This document shows, piece by piece, positions 36,941 to 46,064 of a stretch of 64,000 nucleotides of DNA (its first letter is position 1; every line of letters starts with the position of its first letter). The stretch is from Limosilactobacillus oris (GTDB taxonomy: Bacteria; Bacillota; Bacilli; Lactobacillales; Lactobacillaceae): NCBI RefSeq assembly GCF_025311495.1, contig NZ_CP104398.1, positions 992,001 to 1,056,000 of the forward strand, read 5' to 3'. The notes below the pieces were generated by a model, which was not told where the DNA came from, did not search any database, and saw nothing but the letters and a program-made list of their open reading frames with translations. A program made the translations under genes and the position numbers.

Positions 36941-37471
36941 TTGGATTTAGACATACAACCCGTGAGGTTGAGTTTAAGCAACTATCAAGACGTTAAGCAG
37001 CTCTATTACCGGGCTTTCCCCAAGTATGAGCGGGAGCCCTGGCACTGGATGATTTTGAAAAGCAAGTTCCGGCAGGCGGACTTCATGGCCTTCTATGACC
37101 AGGGGCAGTTTGTCGGCTTTGCCTACGTCATCCACAGTCACGGTTTCCACTACATCCTCTTTCTAGCCGTTAACGACCAGTTGCGGTCACGGGGGTACGG
37201 TAGCCGGATCATTAGCGAACTACGGGCATTATACCCAAGTGATTCGCTGGTATTAGACATCGAGCAGCCCGACCCGGCCGCGGCTAACAACCGCCAACGG
37301 TTACGCCGCTTAGCCTTTTACAAACAGAACGGTTTTTACTTAACGCCTAAGAAATTGGAAGAGGACCAGGTTACCTACCAGGTGTTGGCAACTAAAAAGC
37401 ACATCAACCAGCAAAAGGTCGATGGCATCTTCGAGTGGTTTTCATGGCCGCTCGGCTGGTTTATCCAATAA
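36941..37471 (+). CDS. GNAT family N-acetyltransferase
   Basis: 176 aa; begins at a TTG about 10 nt after CAAGGAG. The acetyl-CoA loop is visible as RSRGYGSRIISEL (about residues 78-90), preceded by a HYILFLAV strand and followed by FYKQNGFY. Substrate unknown. Monocistronic, followed by repeat copy C. Confidence 0.85.
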   Translation: MDLDIQPVRLSLSNYQDVKQLYYRAFPKYEREPWHWMILKSKFRQADFMAFYDQGQFVGFAYVIHSHGFHYILFLAVNDQLRSRGYGSRIISELRALYPSDSLVLDIEQPDPAAANNRQRLRRLAFYKQNGFYLTPKKLEEDQVTYQVLATKKHINQQKVDGIFEWFSWPLGWFIQ

Positions 37472-37484
37472 GAAGATTAATTTT

Positions 37485-37710
37485 GAAAGAGAGTGAGAAA
37501 AAACGGCTAAAATCGGCTGACAAGCTGATTTTAGCCGTTTGTCTTTCGACGCAAAGCTAGCCTCTGGGAACCTCCGCAAGGATGGCTAGGTTGGTCAAAT
37601 GCTGATTTATCAGCGTTTGAATTACCAGCCAGCTACTGCGCTGAGGCATTACTAACTTTAAAATATTAAAGAGGTTGAGTTAATTCTCAGTCTCTTTATT
37701 GTTTTAAAGG
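37485..37710. repeat. intergenic repeat, copy C
   Basis: Inverse-orientation partner of copy A. The hairpin AAACGGCTAAAATC/GATTTTAGCCGTTT (37501-37540) is followed by TTTCGACGC, CTAGCCTCT and a 130-bp tail about 95% identical to the reverse complement of 17110-17245. Its start GAGTGAGAAAAAACG is shared with the 54.2-kb copy. Confidence 0.85.
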
Positions 37711-37802
37711 TAAAAATGCTCCGATGCAGCAGCGAAGGACTTGAGTTAAGCCCCCATTTTTATAACCCTATATGTATATTTATCGAATATTTAAATTATA
37801 TA

Positions 37803-37831
37803 TTGCATAATTAGTCATTTAAGTGTATATT
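37803..37831 (+). promoter_or_regulatory. candidate promoter of the fused ABC transporter
   Basis: TTGCAT and TATATT with a 17-nt spacer, in a very AT-rich region 43 nt before the start codon. Confidence 0.4.
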
Positions 37832-37873
37832 AATTGGCAATTACTAATTACTTACGCAAAGGAGAAAATGACT

Positions 37874-39379
37874 ATGAAGCAGCTCAAGCACTATTTAATG
37901 CTCTTAACCGTTCTCGCTTCAATCGTCCTCGCCCCGCTTACCGCCTTCGCAAATAGCGCGGCCAGCTCGAACCCCGCTAATTCTACCAGCACGGCTACCC
38001 CGGCGACGGATGATTCCCTGCAAAAAATCAAGCAAAAGGGCGTGCTCGTCGTCGGCACCAGCGCTGGCTACCCGCCCTTTGAATTCACAACCAAGAAGGA
38101 TGGCAAAACGGAGTACGTCGGTTTTGAAATGTCTTTGGCCCGGCAACTTGCAAAGGACCTGGGTGTCAAACTAGAAATCAAGAACATGGATTTCGACTCC
38201 CTGCTGGTGGCGTTGGAGTCGCACAAAATCGACGTGGCAATTGCCGGGATCAATATCACCCCTGAGCGTGAAAAGAGCGTCGACTTTTCCAAAACCTACC
38301 ACAAGGGAACCAAGTACTTCCTGATCCACAAGCAGGACAAGGATAAGTACAAGGACTACATGGACTTTAAAGGCAAGACCGTCGGAACAGAAAACGGCGC
38401 TATGGAATACGCCATGATCAAGAAATACATCCCCGACGTCCATGAAAAGGGGCTCGCCAAGTGGTCCTCACTCGTGATTGCCCTACAGGCCCACAAGCTG
38501 GACGGGGTCTTGATGGACTCCGCCACCGCAAAGGCGTTCGCTCAAAATAACTCCGACCTCTACGCTTTCAATTCCCACATGAAGGTAACCAGTGACGGGG
38601 TCGCGGTGGCCCTGCCAAAGGGTGCTAACAGTCTGAAGGCCGCGGTCAATAAGACGGTTGATAAGGTTAACCAGGAGGACCTGATTAACAAGAAGTGGCT
38701 CCCCGAAGCGGCCAAGTATATGCAGACATCCCAAAAGACCAATACCGTAGCTAGCTACTGGACATTCTTTATCAAAGGGGTTAAGTACACCCTGCTGATC
38801 ACGGTCCTCGCGGTCATTGTCGGCTTCCTCATCGGGATTCTCTTCGCCCTAATGCGGCTTTCCGACAACAAGCTCCTCCACTCGCTTGCCATCTGCTACA
38901 TTGAGTTTATCCGGGGAACACCAATGCTAGTTCAGATTATGTTCGTCTACTTCGGAATTGGGGCCATCATCCAATCCATGCCAGCCCTGGTTGCCGGGAT
39001 CATCGCCGTGGCAATCAACTCCGGGGCCTACGTCGCCGAAATCATCCGGTCCGGAATCCAGTCGTTGCCGCTGGGGCAAACGGAAGCCGCCCGGAGCCTG
39101 GGAATGACCAAGCAGCAAACCTTCCGCTACATCATTATGCCCCAGGCCCTCAAGAACATCTGGCCGGCCCTTGGCAACGAGTTTATCACCCTGCTCAAGG
39201 ACAGCTCCTTGGTTTCGACCATCGGGGTAACCGAGCTGATGTACCAGACCCAGCTGGTCCAGGCCGACACCTACAAGGGAGTCCTGCCACTCTTTATTAC
39301 GATGATGATTTACTTCTTCCTAACCTTTACCCTCACCAGGATCCTCAACCACTTTGAAAAGAAGTTTAAGCACGCTTAA
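37874..39379 (+). CDS. amino acid ABC transporter, substrate-binding protein fused to permease
   Basis: 501 aa. A signal peptide (about 1-28, ending AFA) is followed by a Ser/Thr/Ala-rich linker, a family 3 solute-binding domain (about 50-285: GVLVVGTSAGYPPFEF, VAIAGINITPER) and a GlnP/HisM-type permease domain (about 300-500) with the EAA loop EAARSLGMTKQQTFRYIIMPQA. Uptake of polar amino acids such as Gln, Glu, Arg or His. Start at 37874 follows AAAGGAG by 9 nt. No ATP-binding subunit gene follows; a decayed region does. Confidence 0.9.
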   Translation: MKQLKHYLMLLTVLASIVLAPLTAFANSAASSNPANSTSTATPATDDSLQKIKQKGVLVVGTSAGYPPFEFTTKKDGKTEYVGFEMSLARQLAKDLGVKLEIKNMDFDSLLVALESHKIDVAIAGINITPEREKSVDFSKTYHKGTKYFLIHKQDKDKYKDYMDFKGKTVGTENGAMEYAMIKKYIPDVHEKGLAKWSSLVIALQAHKLDGVLMDSATAKAFAQNNSDLYAFNSHMKVTSDGVAVALPKGANSLKAAVNKTVDKVNQEDLINKKWLPEAAKYMQTSQKTNTVASYWTFFIKGVKYTLLITVLAVIVGFLIGILFALMRLSDNKLLHSLAICYIEFIRGTPMLVQIMFVYFGIGAIIQSMPALVAGIIAVAINSGAYVAEIIRSGIQSLPLGQTEAARSLGMTKQQTFRYIIMPQALKNIWPALGNEFITLLKDSSLVSTIGVTELMYQTQLVQADTYKGVLPLFITMMIYFFLTFTLTRILNHFEKKFKHA

Positions 39380-39386
39380 TTAACAC

Positions 39387-39425
39387 AGGCTCGGGTTCGC
39401 CAACGACGAACTCGGGCCTTTCTAT
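39387..39425 (+). terminator. terminator of the ABC transporter gene
   Basis: GGCTCGGGTTCG pairing with CGAACTCGGGCC (two G-T pairs), then TTTCT. It closes the transcript directly after the permease, before any ATPase gene. Confidence 0.8.
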
Positions 39426-39436
39426 ATCTGCAGAAA

Positions 39437-39480
39437 TAAAAAAAGCCGGCCACACGCTCTTCTCAAACGTATGGCCGGCA
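39437..39480 (-). terminator. orphan minus-strand terminator
   Basis: Minus strand: GCCGGCCATACG ... CGTGTGGCCGGC followed by seven T. There is no intact minus-strand gene upstream, so it probably belonged to a gene now decayed (39.5-40.3 kb). Confidence 0.7.
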
Positions 39481-39484
39481 GCAG

Positions 39485-40260
39485 CTAGTTAATCCTTTCT
39501 TCCCCACTCCTTAGAGCTCGTCTAAGCAGCGAACCAAGCGCGGTATTCCGACTTGCTTACTAATAATGATTTGTTTTTCCGGAGAGGCATAAACCTGACC
39601 AACTAATGAACGAATTTAATTCAAATGGTGACTCGAGTCAGTGACCACCGCACCGTCTTAACACGACCGGTAGATTGCTCGAGAAACTAGCGTCCGATAT
39701 CTAAGCTGGCAAACCAGCAAAGGGTTCGCCAGGAATGGTTATCTGGGGATTCATCGTTAAAACGCTGGCGTTTAACCAGCTCCTGCTCCCCGCCGGATAA
39801 GTGATACGGTACCCGGTCAACGGAGCCGCTCAATCCAAAGTAAACGCAAACGATCAGTTCCCCGGCGTTGCACCACTTGATCTGAGGGGCCAAGCTGCCG
39901 GGAGCCGAAAGCCGCTTTGTCCGTCACGCTAGTATTTAGAAATTGAATATCACTATCTTGAAAGACCAGGCTTAGCTACATGGGCCGACCCTAGCGGAAT
40001 TTCCGGGAGTTAACGGTTGCCATTGGACGATTAAATTGAGCCGTACCCTTACCAGCACGCCCAAGCCCACAATCGCCGTTAGCACCGCCGATCCCACAAT
40101 CCATTCGGTCCTATGCACAAACGGCCGGGTCTTTTTCAATTATCAGATTTACGTTATTAAAGTCAGTCCGCCGAGCAGAGCTGGAGCTGCCGTCGACGCT
40201 TAACCGTGCAATCACTTCTTGTGTTAATCGTCGAAATACTGCTTGCCACATATAGCAGTA
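39485..40260 (-). pseudogene. decayed membrane/zinc-ribbon-like protein
   Basis: Minus-strand fragments in several frames ahead of the orphan terminator. One frame (about 39975-40140) gives RTEWIVGSAVLTAIVG and on, a basic-flanked membrane helix. Upstream of it are RRLTQEVIARL-like residues that could be the worn end of a zinc ribbon. A third fragment (39687-39893) contains GELIVCVYFGLSGSVDRVPY. No frame runs through. The family assignment is weak; that it was once coding rests on the helix, the terminator and strand consistency. Confidence 0.4.
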
Positions 40261-42207
40261 CCGTTTGAACAGAAATAATTGTCTGACAGCTGTCGGTCAT
40301 TTTTCTCGCAAGGCCTAATCGCTCCGGCCAATAACTTCCCATCCCCTTGCGGCAGGAACCTCATCATTCGTAATTTGACTCTTCCTAATAATTCATGTAC
40401 ATAGATGCCAAGGGTGTATTCATGTAATATTAAGTGTAAGCACAATTTTGATTAGAAAGATTCAGCGATTCACGACCCTGGACAATTCGAAGCCGCAAAA
40501 CAATGCTGAAATTTATGGAGATGTTTAGCGTTATCAGAGGTAACCCGTCCCAAAAGCGGGAGGAATTGTCCAGAAAGAACCGCTCCGGTAAAGGACAATT
40601 TAGTGAAAGTGCTAATAGTTGATTAGTTTCTTGCCAATTGTGATAACTGCATTTCTAGGTAAATGAATTAGATGGGTAAGCAGTAATTTTAAGATCAGCT
40701 AGAGGAAAGTTAGTTTCACTGATCCCACAATGAGGACAGGTGCTCAATCGGCTCAATTATCCGTAATTGCGAAGAGTTCTTTGCGACATCGATTGGGCTG
40801 TCCACTGTCAAAAAACAACCAAGATAGCTCCCGTACTGATGAATCGGTACACGGTTCTTTTCCACGACGGTTCTTGCTGGTAAAGTCAGTCCGCCGGGTC
40901 ATTGTCTGCTCGTCTTTTTATTTTCTGACCAGGTAACTGCTAAGGCTGAAAAATCACCACTTTGCCATTCTAAAGCGACCAATATCAGTCATCATTGCTG
41001 GGATTAGGCAACGAACTAGGAATGCTAATTCTGCCCTCCCGGTTGACGACCGCTGCACCGGGAAGCTCGCCGCTTGGTACCCCACTGCCAGGAACTACCC
41101 GCTGACAATGAGGCCCGGATAATTTTTCCCCAGTCCAGCTTGGAAGCACGCTCGGCTGGGACGGAAGGTGGTTACCGTAATTGGGCGGTGAAATCGTACC
41201 CGTGCATTTTTGCTGTCAGTAAGCCTAGCGGAGAAAGAATTACTATGCCAACCACTAGGTAAAACCAGGATGTTAGTTTCCTAGGTGGTTTGTGACCGTT
41301 GATGACCCGTTCCCATAAAAACCATTCGGTCCTCCCCGTAACCAATCCAGATGCAACGTAGGTGAAAACGCGCTAATCCAACCAACAACTACGCGACGTG
41401 TTATCACGCCAGCGAGATTGTGATAGCGAGTGGAGATTGGTTGTTTAAGGGCGCCGCTAACCGGCCAGGCAACTACGGCTGGTGCTGAGTGCACCTTCGG
41501 CAGTAAGGGGCTACCGAATTGCTTCTCCATGATGGAGGCCAACTGCGATTCCTGGCGGAAGATGGTGATGGCTGCGAAGAGGTTGTTCAGCTAGTCTTCA
41601 ACGGACGGTTTTCTAACCGCCATCCTCAGGAGCCTAGTTCCTAGTGCCACCCCTCTGCGACCATCTGCAAGAACGTTTAACTAGTCAGCGCAACGGTGAA
41701 GATGATAGATAATCCCCCCTTTCAAGGGTAAAGTTCTCATAACGGTAGTTACCCCGTCGTGCGAACTTTCAAGGAGGCAACCCGTTATTTGTGGTTTCAG
41801 AATACTGTTTTTTTAAGTGGGTTGTTAATGATTATTATTTATATAAATATAATAATTTGATATGTTTATATTTTTTGTGTTAATCTTTTCTTGGTCTTGT
41901 GTATTTCTTACTCAGGACCTTTTTTAGTTAGCGGAGCTTTGCTGGTAAGCGGTTTCTCTTATCTAGGGATAACGAAACTAGCTCTGCCGATAATTAATAA
42001 AAAACTTTTTTATTTTTATTCATATGAACAATTAATCATTTGAAGTATATTCCACCAATTAGCAAACTGATTCAAAAGATTGCGGGCTGGCCTTGTGACC
42101 GTGATTGGTCCTGTCCAGTGGCCGGCCGGATCTGTCTAATAAATTGACCTTAGCAGACACTAATTTTAATGTTCACCTGACAAGTGACAACCAGCCTTTC
42201 GGAATTT
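40260..42207. other. non-coding, apparently decayed region
   Basis: No reading frame here looks like a protein family. Short motifs recur: AAAGTCAGTCCGCCG at about 40160 and 40880, and CCATTCGGTCC at about 40095 and 41318, suggesting two or more diverged copies of one ancestral gene. A long inverted repeat near 41730-41770 (AAAGTTC ... GAACTTT) precedes an AAGGAGG at 41771. The 41.8-42.05 kb part is markedly AT-rich. Confidence 0.5.
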
Positions 42208-42275
42208 AAAATAAAGTGCGGGACCGCGACGGAAGTTTATCATCACTTCTGCCGTGGTCCCGCACTGTCGTTTTT
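42208..42275 (-). terminator. terminator of the lipoprotein gene
   Basis: Long stem AGTGCGGGACC...ACTTC paired with GAAGT...GGTCCCGCACT, T-rich on both sides. Confidence 0.85.
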
Positions 42276-42284
42276 AGTTAGCGG

Positions 42285-43346
42285 TCACTGCATATAATTA
42301 AGGTCATCGTACTTGGTACCAGCTTGCTGCTTAGCCATGCTCTGGCTCTGGTAGTACACCGCGTCAACATGCATATCCGCCCCACCGGCTTCCACCAGCA
42401 CTTTGACCTGCTGGCCGTTGATGGTTTCGGTGTGAACAGCGTAGTAGGCACCATCACCGGCGGTCTGCACCCAACCACGCAGGTTCAGCCAGTGCATTCC
42501 ATGAACATTGCCAAAGGTCCCCCGCATCCAGTTCTTAGTAGCTTTCATTATCGCCTGGTTGGTGATGTTGCTATCATTATTTAAGAAAGCTGGGTCCTGC
42601 TTATAAATCGTCATCTGTTCGCCATCGTTATCGCCACCAGTATACTTAAAGGTGTGAGCACCAAAGGTCACGGAGCCTGGTTCGTCATTATCAGCCGTGT
42701 ACCAGGTTCCCTGCAGTTCACTCGGAACGGCGACCGGGCCCTCATTCCCGTACTGGCCGGTGCTTGTGGAAGACTTGCCAGTTTGGGAGCCATTATTAGC
42801 GGGGGTGGTCAGGCCGCCGTTGGTCTTATCCACCACCTTGGCGCCCGTTGCCAGGTTATTGACGAGCTGGCCCTGGCCGTTGTCGTTAAGGTACTGAACC
42901 ATGTCTGCCCGGCTCACAGTGGTCAGCTTCTTTGCCTGGCCGGACTGGGCATTCTCGTAAATCGTAACGTTATTGCCACTAACGGTATAAACCAGGCCGG
43001 TATCCTTGCCATTAGCCGTAACGTTATAGGCCACCCCCTGGCCGTTGTCGCTCAACTGGTACTTATTCGTTCGGTAGAGGTTCACCTGCAAGCCGTTCTG
43101 TTGGCCGGACTTAGCAGTCGTTGCCCAATCGTTGCCGTATTTGTTGCCAGCGTAGGCCGTAATCACGGCAACCGTTTGCTGGGGAGTCAAGTTTCCCTGA
43201 CTAATCTTGCTGTTGGTTTTCGGTGCCAGAAGGCTGGAGGACGAAGCTGATGAGGCGTCCTTGCTAGTGCTCGTCTGATTCCCGCAACCGGCCAGGAGCA
43301 ATGCTAGTCCAGTCACGAGAGTAATTCCCAATTTCTTACTATTCAT
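42285..43346 (-). CDS. hypothetical lipoprotein
   Basis: 353 aa. Signal peptide with lipobox LLAGC (Cys21), then a Ser-rich linker. The mature part has a repeated region (about 50-170, TPQQTVAVITAYAGNKYGNDW) and a C-terminal domain from about 210 (PSELQGTWYTADNDEPGSVTF ... VHGMHWLNLRG), separated by a Gly/Ser/Thr linker. The pattern is common in lactobacillar surface lipoproteins of unknown function. It borders the decayed region, whose lost genes may have been surface proteins too. Confidence 0.75.
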   Translation of the reverse strand: MNSKKLGITLVTGLALLLAGCGNQTSTSKDASSASSSSLLAPKTNSKISQGNLTPQQTVAVITAYAGNKYGNDWATTAKSGQQNGLQVNLYRTNKYQLSDNGQGVAYNVTANGKDTGLVYTVSGNNVTIYENAQSGQAKKLTTVSRADMVQYLNDNGQGQLVNNLATGAKVVDKTNGGLTTPANNGSQTGKSSTSTGQYGNEGPVAVPSELQGTWYTADNDEPGSVTFGAHTFKYTGGDNDGEQMTIYKQDPAFLNNDSNITNQAIMKATKNWMRGTFGNVHGMHWLNLRGWVQTAGDGAYYAVHTETINGQQVKVLVEAGGADMHVDAVYYQSQSMAKQQAGTKYDDLNYMQ

Positions 43347-43444
43347 AATGTACTCTCCTTGTTCAATAAGATTATTTTCCTTTAATTATACGCTAAACGA
43401 CTATCATGACCAGTTAGGATTGTTTTTTCATTTTTATAGCAAAA

Positions 43445-43490
43445 CGAAAAAGCCACCGACTGGTTAAACCCAATCAGTGACCTTTTTACA
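43445..43490 (-). terminator. terminator of efp
   Basis: Minus strand AAAAAGGTCACTGATTGG with CCAGTCGGTGGCTTTTT. Confidence 0.85.
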
Positions 43491-43499
43491 ATCTTTTAA

Positions 43500-44057
43500 T
43501 TAAGCACGGGACTTGTAGCTGCCATCAGTGGTGTTGATGATCAGCTTGTCACCGGTCTTGATGAAGGCTGGGACGTTAACAACCAGGCCAGTGTTCATCG
43601 TAGCAGGCTTACCACCACCATCGATAGTGGCACCCTTGATCATTGGTTCAGTTTCAGCAACCGTCATTTCAACAGTCACTGGCAGTTCAACCCCAATGAT
43701 GTCGCCGTTAACAAAGTTCAGCGTGATGTTCATGTTTTCAACCAGGTAGTTACGGTCGTCACCCAGTTGTTCGTGGGAGAGGCTGTATTGTTCGTAAGTT
43801 TCCAAGTCCATGAAGACAGCGGAATCACCTTCGTCGTAGAGGTATTGCGCGTTCCGCTTGTCAACGTTGACCTGTTCCACCTTTTCGGATGGCCGCATCG
43901 TGGTGTGGACGATTGAACCAGTCCGCACGTCTTGGATGTCCATCTGCATCAGGGTGTTACCCTTACCTGGCTTGTGGTGGTTGATTTGGAGAACCTTGAG
44001 CAGCTTGCCGCCCCGTTCAAAAACCATGCCCTTTTTCAAATCGATTGTTTGAATCAT
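43500..44057 (-). CDS. efp: elongation factor P
   Basis: 185 aa: KOW-like domain I, two OB folds. Modification site in HHKPGKGN with Lys32; C-terminal KSRA as in other EF-P. Relieves ribosome stalling at polyproline stretches. The segment after the tip (TLMQMDIQDVRTGSIVHTTMRPSEKVEQV) departs from the commoner VKxKNLxTG pattern, as in the second EF-P paralogue of some lactobacilli. Extended -10 TGTTACAAT on the minus strand at 44164-44172. Confidence 0.93.
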   Translation of the reverse strand: MIQTIDLKKGMVFERGGKLLKVLQINHHKPGKGNTLMQMDIQDVRTGSIVHTTMRPSEKVEQVNVDKRNAQYLYDEGDSAVFMDLETYEQYSLSHEQLGDDRNYLVENMNITLNFVNGDIIGVELPVTVEMTVAETEPMIKGATIDGGGKPATMNTGLVVNVPAFIKTGDKLIINTTDGSYKSRA

Positions 44058-44163
44058 ACTAAAACACCTTCACTAATTTGAGATTTTGTCCGGTCAAACT
44101 GCGGCGAGACAGCTACCAGAACGATTTTACGGCCTGACGATTTCAAGCCATAGTACAGTTACC

Positions 44164-44172
44164 ATTGTAACA
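44164..44172 (-). promoter_or_regulatory. extended -10 promoter of efp
   Basis: TGTTACAAT on the minus strand, a TG-extended -10 without an obvious -35, about 105 nt before the start codon. Confidence 0.5.
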
Positions 44173-44234
44173 CATTCGTCCCCGTTGCTATACGCTTAAA
44201 GTGCAAAAATCAGCGAAGTCCTACTCACCCTTCT

Positions 44235-44622
44235 TTAAGTTCCGCCAGTATATCCAGCCCCAGCCGCAACCAGGCCGATGATAATCCCCCGCTTGACTAC
44301 CCACCTTTTGGTCTTCTTTAATTCCTTGGTCGGTAGTTCGTTGATCAGCACCCGCTCCTTGCCCATAACGAGGTAGAAATACCAGGTAACCACGATAAAC
44401 AGGGTTAGGATGCTTATAAAGGCGAATAAAAAGGCGATTTTGTAGGTAGTGGTCAGTGCCAACACCATGGCAACCAGCAGGAGCGGTGTAAACAGGGTCA
44501 GCAACAGGTAGCCGGAATTGCCCAGGTGGTCAAGGCGCTGCCGTTGGTACTTACTCATCCAGTTCGCCGCTAATTCCGTAGGATAATTTCAGCAAGCCGT
44601 CACGTAGTTTTTCTTTAGTCAT
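44235..44622 (-). pseudogene. DUF3278 membrane protein, frameshifted
   Basis: Two frames together make one DUF3278-like protein. The first, from an ATG at 44622 overlapping the HTH stop (ATGA), reads MTKEKLRDGLLKLSYG then ISGELDE and stops; the second (44558 onward) continues YQRQRLDHLGNSGYLLL with three or four membrane helices. At the junction TACT is repeated in tandem (44548-44555, plus strand). Removing one copy restores LDEYQRQ in frame, the usual family sequence. So a 4-bp duplication broke the gene, or it switches phase. Confidence 0.8.
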
Positions 44623-44813
44623 TCGCTTTCCTCCCAAAATAATGAGTTGAGGTCCGTTCGCAGGGCCAGCGCGAGCTTGCGGCACAGGTCCAACGAGGGG
44701 TTGTACTTATCATTTTCAATCAAGTTGATCGTCTGCCGCGCCACCCCAATTTTCTGGGCCAACGCGAACTGTGATAATTGCTGCTTCTTACGGTACTCTT
44801 TTACCCGGTTCAA
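44619..44813 (-). CDS. small XRE-family DNA-binding protein
   Basis: 64 aa, one helix-turn-helix: LSQFALAQKIGVARQTINLIENDKYNPSLDLC. Matches the compact HTH_3 regulators that pair with small membrane proteins. Starts at a TTG preceded by GGGTGAT. Its stop overlaps the start of the DUF3278 gene. A palindrome over its promoter suggests autoregulation. Confidence 0.85.
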   Translation of the reverse strand: MNRVKEYRKKQQLSQFALAQKIGVARQTINLIENDKYNPSLDLCRKLALALRTDLNSLFWEESE

Positions 44814-44830
44814 CTAATCACCCGCTTTTG

Positions 44831-44850
44831 ATGTCAAATATATATGACAT
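44831..44850. promoter_or_regulatory. operator palindrome of the HTH gene
   Basis: ATGTCA-N8-TGACAT perfect inverted repeat overlapping a minus-strand TATATT -10-like hexamer, about 20 nt before the HTH start. Confidence 0.6.
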
Positions 44851-44867
44851 TTTAAGCAGAAAAAAGC

Positions 44868-44908
44868 TCCGGTAGCTTGGCACGATTGCCTTTCACCGGA
44901 GCTTCGTT
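44868..44908. terminator. terminator of the zinc dehydrogenase
   Basis: AAGCTCCGGT with ACCGGAGCTT flanking a 20-nt loop, A/T runs on the minus-strand exit side. Confidence 0.8.
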
Positions 44909-44927
44909 CACTATGATTATTTATTTG

Positions 44928-45968
44928 CTAGTCAAATACTAAGTAGGACTTGATTGCCTGCCGTTGGTCCATCGCCTCGTAAGCAGCCTGAATGTCGTCC
45001 AGGCTGAAGGACTTCGTGAAGACCTTCCCCGGGTTGATTTCACCATCCAGAACGGCCTTGAGCAGCACTTCCTTGTCGTAAGTCGTCACGGAAGCCGGCC
45101 CCCCAGCAACAATGGCGTTCTTGTAGAAGAGGGAGGTCATGTCCTGCTTTGGCGTGTGTGGCAGGCCGACCCGGCCGATGATGGCACCCGGACGACCAAC
45201 GGCCAGTGCAGTGTTCGTGGATTGTTCAGTCCCGACACATTCGAGGACAGCATCGGCACCAGCACTGTTAGTCAGGTCCATGATGGCCTGAACTGCCTCG
45301 TCACCCCGGACGGCCACGTTATCGGTCGCGCCGAATTCCTTTGCCAGGGCTTGCCGGTCTGCGTGACGGCTAGTGGAGATAATCTTCTTAGCGCCACGCA
45401 TCTTAGCAGCGATGATGGCACACAGACCAACCGCACCGTCTCCCATTACGACGACGGTATCGCCAGCGCTAACGTTGGCAACCCGGGCCGCGTGGTAACC
45501 AGTCGCCATCACATCTGCCAGGGTCAGCAGGGACTTCTTCATGCCCTCACTGTAATCGGCTAGCTGACCAGGAATCTTGACCAGTGCCCATTGACCGTGC
45601 TGGAAGCGAACGTATTCAGCCTGCACCCCAGACGAGAAGTTGTCAGCGTGACTTTGGCAAGAACCATCAAAGCCGGCCCGACAAGCAGGACAGTGTCCAC
45701 AACCGTGGGTAAATGGCGCAATCACTAAATCGCCCGGCTTAACGGTCGTGATCTCGTCACCGACTTCTTCAACGACCCCCAGCGCTTCGTGACCAGAGTT
45801 TTCCGCTTCTGCTTCGACCGGGTTGATACCCCGGAAGTTCCACAGGTCAGACCCGCAGACGCAGGAGCGCAATACCTTAATAATGACGTCATCAGGTTTT
45901 TGGATCGTTGGCTTATCAACGTCCTTTAATTCCATTTGTCCTTTACTTGCGAAAAATGCTTTTTTCAT
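44928..45968 (-). CDS. zinc-dependent dehydrogenase (TDH/alcohol dehydrogenase-like)
   Basis: 346 aa medium-chain dehydrogenase: catalytic zinc ligands Cys38 and GHE (60-61), structural zinc CGHCPACRAGFDGSC (90-104), Rossmann GDGAVGLCAI. Resembles the group annotated as alcohol or threonine dehydrogenase-like, often called zinc-binding oxidoreductase; the substrate is not determinable. Monocistronic, GAAAGGGG site before the ATG. Confidence 0.87.
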   Translation of the reverse strand: MKKAFFASKGQMELKDVDKPTIQKPDDVIIKVLRSCVCGSDLWNFRGINPVEAEAENSGHEALGVVEEVGDEITTVKPGDLVIAPFTHGCGHCPACRAGFDGSCQSHADNFSSGVQAEYVRFQHGQWALVKIPGQLADYSEGMKKSLLTLADVMATGYHAARVANVSAGDTVVVMGDGAVGLCAIIAAKMRGAKKIISTSRHADRQALAKEFGATDNVAVRGDEAVQAIMDLTNSAGADAVLECVGTEQSTNTALAVGRPGAIIGRVGLPHTPKQDMTSLFYKNAIVAGGPASVTTYDKEVLLKAVLDGEINPGKVFTKSFSLDDIQAAYEAMDQRQAIKSYLVFD

Positions 45969-46064
45969 CGTTCAAGACCCCTTTCTGTCTACCCTAATTG
46001 TAACCAAAAGGAGCCGCAAATGATAATACTTTAATTCTATCGCCCTTGATACCTAAAACACATA

